DNA of 43,934 nt from the NCBI GenBank assembly GCA_964593045.1, contig CAZQJQ010000007.1:1-43934 (forward strand), in the 5' to 3' direction. Source of the DNA: JAOAHC01 sp964593045 (GTDB taxonomy: Bacteria > Bacillota > Clostridia > TANB77 > CAG-465). Within the stretch, counting starts at the first letter, position 1; the number at the start of each line of letters is the position of its first letter. This document shows positions 42,158 to 43,934 of this stretch, piece after piece. Under the pieces are notes generated by a model. That model was not told the DNA's origin and made no database searches. It saw nothing but the letters and a program-made list of their open reading frames with translations. A program made the position numbers and the translations under genes.

Positions 42158-43934
42158 TTATTTAGCTTTTCTAGATAAGTAATTTTTATATAATGTTATA
42201 CCCATACTTGAATCCGAACTATTTAAAATTGAATATGTATAACTAGCATCATTTGGTCTTTTATTTAAAGATACATTACTATTAACTACTATGCTGTTAC
42301 TTCTTGAAGCACCATATATTGTACCATTGTATAATGTTACAGATGTATTTGTAACATCACTTCTTACTGCATATGCATCCATAGAGCATATTATTGGTGA
42401 ACTAGTGGTAAATGTATTTGTCTCACCAACATCTAAATCTAATACACCATGTGTACCTATACAACTTGCACTACTAGCTATAAGTCTACCACCTATAATG
42501 TCACAATATGATGTTGTTGAAGTGTTTACAAACTGTATTAAATTGTTAGCATCTGATGTAAATGATCCTCCTGTTATATACAATGATGGATTAGCACTTG
42601 AATTTATATAAATACTAACAACATCAGAAGTAAACGTACCGCCCAGTTATTTTGACTTTACCTGTTGAAGTACCACCACCAGCCCCTTCTACATTTATAC
42701 ATTGATTTCCTGTTGTATTATCAAATGTACCAGAATTAATAGTTACAGTACCTGTACCTGCATTTCGTATAAGCGCATAATTTCTACTTGGGGTACCAGC
42801 ACTATTTGTATACTCTCCTGCTGTTATATTAACATTTGCACTACCAGACATATATATACATCTTCCTATCATTGTTGCATCTACATTACATGTATTTAAA
42901 TTAAGCGTAGTTGAACTTACATATATGGTAGAAGTAGCTCCATTAGACTGAATATCACATCCATTACATGTAATAGTTCCTCCATATGAAGAAATTGCCG
43001 ATTTATTATTTGTGTATATATCACAATTATCAATATTTACTGTTCCAGCTGTATTATATAAAAAATAATTGCCTACTGTACTAGGGTTTGATGCTATTCC
43101 TACCATATCAAGTGTTCCTGAATTATATATAAGTGAATTACTAGCTGTTGATTTTATACAAAATGATGGACTACTTACATTTCCTGTAATAGTTAATGTA
43201 CCTGCATTTTTTATTACATCTGAAGCACTTGATGAAAGTGTATAATTACTCATGCTTAAATCTATATTCTTTGTTTTTTGTACAGATATTGCTTCCTCAG
43301 CATCACTTAACATAGTAATGTATGATGTTGTGCCATTTGTAGGACTATTATTTATTGCCGATTGTAATGTATAATAATAATTAGGAGTTGATGAATCAGA
43401 TGAAGAAGTTGATGCCTTTGCTACAACTTTAGGTATAGTAACTGTGGCTACAGAACTATTTCCGGCCTGATCATATGCATATAATTTATATGTCATATCA
43501 TTAGAAACTGATGCAGTAGCAGTCTTACTAGTTCCACTATATACTACACTAGAAGAATCATTAACAATAACCATCTGTGCAAAATTAGTTTCTGTAACAT
43601 TTACCGTTAAATTTGATTTACTAGCAGAAGTAGGAGTATAAGTTGCTACTATAACAGGAGCTGTTTTATCTATTTTAACTACATATGTTCTTGTTGTTAT
43701 ATTTCCTGCATTATCTGTTGTTGTTACTACTACATTTGTTGTTCCCTCTGCTGTTATATTTGTTGCACTTATTGTAGTTGATTTATGCCCACTTAAGGAA
43801 TCTGAACCATTTGAAACTGTAGCTGTAACATTTTGATTTGTCCATGTTCCTGGTGTATACGCACTTCCATCTGCTTTTTTAAATGTTGCTGTTCCTGCTG
43901 TTGGTGCTGTTTTATCTATTTTTACTTGATATGT
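42158..43934 (-). pseudogene. Large secreted surface protein, frameshifted and 5'-partial
   Basis: This is the 3' end of a long gene that runs off the window, open to the very last base. The first part holds bacterial Ig-like repeats with the boundary motif YxVKIDKTAP (twice) and DNAGN/DQAGNS turns. A right-handed beta-helix of short strands rich in Ser, Thr and Asn follows (from YYTLQSAINNSPTNGTTSYITMLSD). At about 42641 one extra base shifts the frame; removing it restores TGGTFTSDVVSIYINS and continuity with the downstream frame ending at 42158. The end (NYLSRKAK) has no sorting signal. Likely an adhesin or sugar-binding cell-surface protein. The shift may be a real lesion or an assembly/sequencing error. 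Confidence 0.8.

Overview
The window reads as chromosome of a spore-forming, anaerobic, very AT-rich member of the Clostridia (Bacillota), probably an uncultured gut lineage assembled from a metagenome. The basis is the A+T-rich sequence with strong GGAGG ribosome sites; sporulation and germination genes (a SpoVB/MurJ-type flippase, yabP, yabQ, gpr, an spl homologue, a BclB-type collagen-like protein); the oxygen-sensitive NrdD/NrdG reductase; and a 10-N scaffold gap. The exact taxon cannot be fixed from sequence alone.

Layout. 1-2.8 kb: mscL with a zinc ribbon, hup, and a SpoVB-like flippase. 2.8-7.4 kb: a small transglutaminase-like protein, topA, glyA and a NadM-like adenylyltransferase. 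7.4-12.4 kb: tRNA-Lys, a pilin-like leucine-rich-repeat protein, a GT2/TPR glycosyltransferase convergent with a collagen-like BclB-type protein, and a Y-family polymerase. 12.4-15.8 kb: nrdD-nrdG-nrdR behind NrdR boxes. 16-17.7 kb: yabP-yabQ-divIC and an unknown small protein. 17.8-19.9 kb: uvrB. 19.9-24.5 kb: a BceRS-BceAB peptide-antibiotic sensing and resistance module with a recognisable operator. 24.7-26.6 kb: a GT4 glycosyltransferase broken by an assembly gap, plus a membrane protein. 26.8-29.9 kb: recG and an spl-like radical SAM gene. 29.97-30.39 kb: a noncoding-looking stretch holding a three-unit tandem array. 30.5-36 kb: operon trmFO-holA-gpr-DUF368-bactofilin-like. 36-37.7 kb: an M14-like peptidase and an unknown protein. 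37.9-38.0 kb: tRNA-Gln and tRNA-His. 38.1-42.0 kb: secG-rnr-SpoIIM-like-trmB. 42.2-43.9 kb: the 3' end of a large frameshifted surface protein running off the window.

The main candidate for something undescribed is the array at 30.08-30.34 kb on the minus strand. It lies behind a near-consensus promoter and a palindromic candidate operator. Three 92-93 bp units each carry a strong Shine-Dalgarno, a start codon and a six-residue reading frame M-x-I-D-Y-G-stop. The reading frame lies over a 7-bp hairpin with perfectly conserved arms. The two base changes between hairpins are both synonymous in this frame. The transcript would end at a strong terminator just upstream of the spl-like gene, whose product appears to have Ser where spore photoproduct lyase has its H-donor Cys. 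Whether this is a minigene family, a structured RNA or an attenuating leader cannot be settled from one sequence.

Other regulatory logic is unusually readable. AAAC-RNRY-GTTY LexA-like boxes sit on the polymerase and uvrB promoters. A perfect NrdR box lies just downstream of the nrdD start site, with a degenerate partner exactly 32 bp away. A TTACA-N4-TGTAA Bce-type operator stands upstream of the ABC transporter genes.
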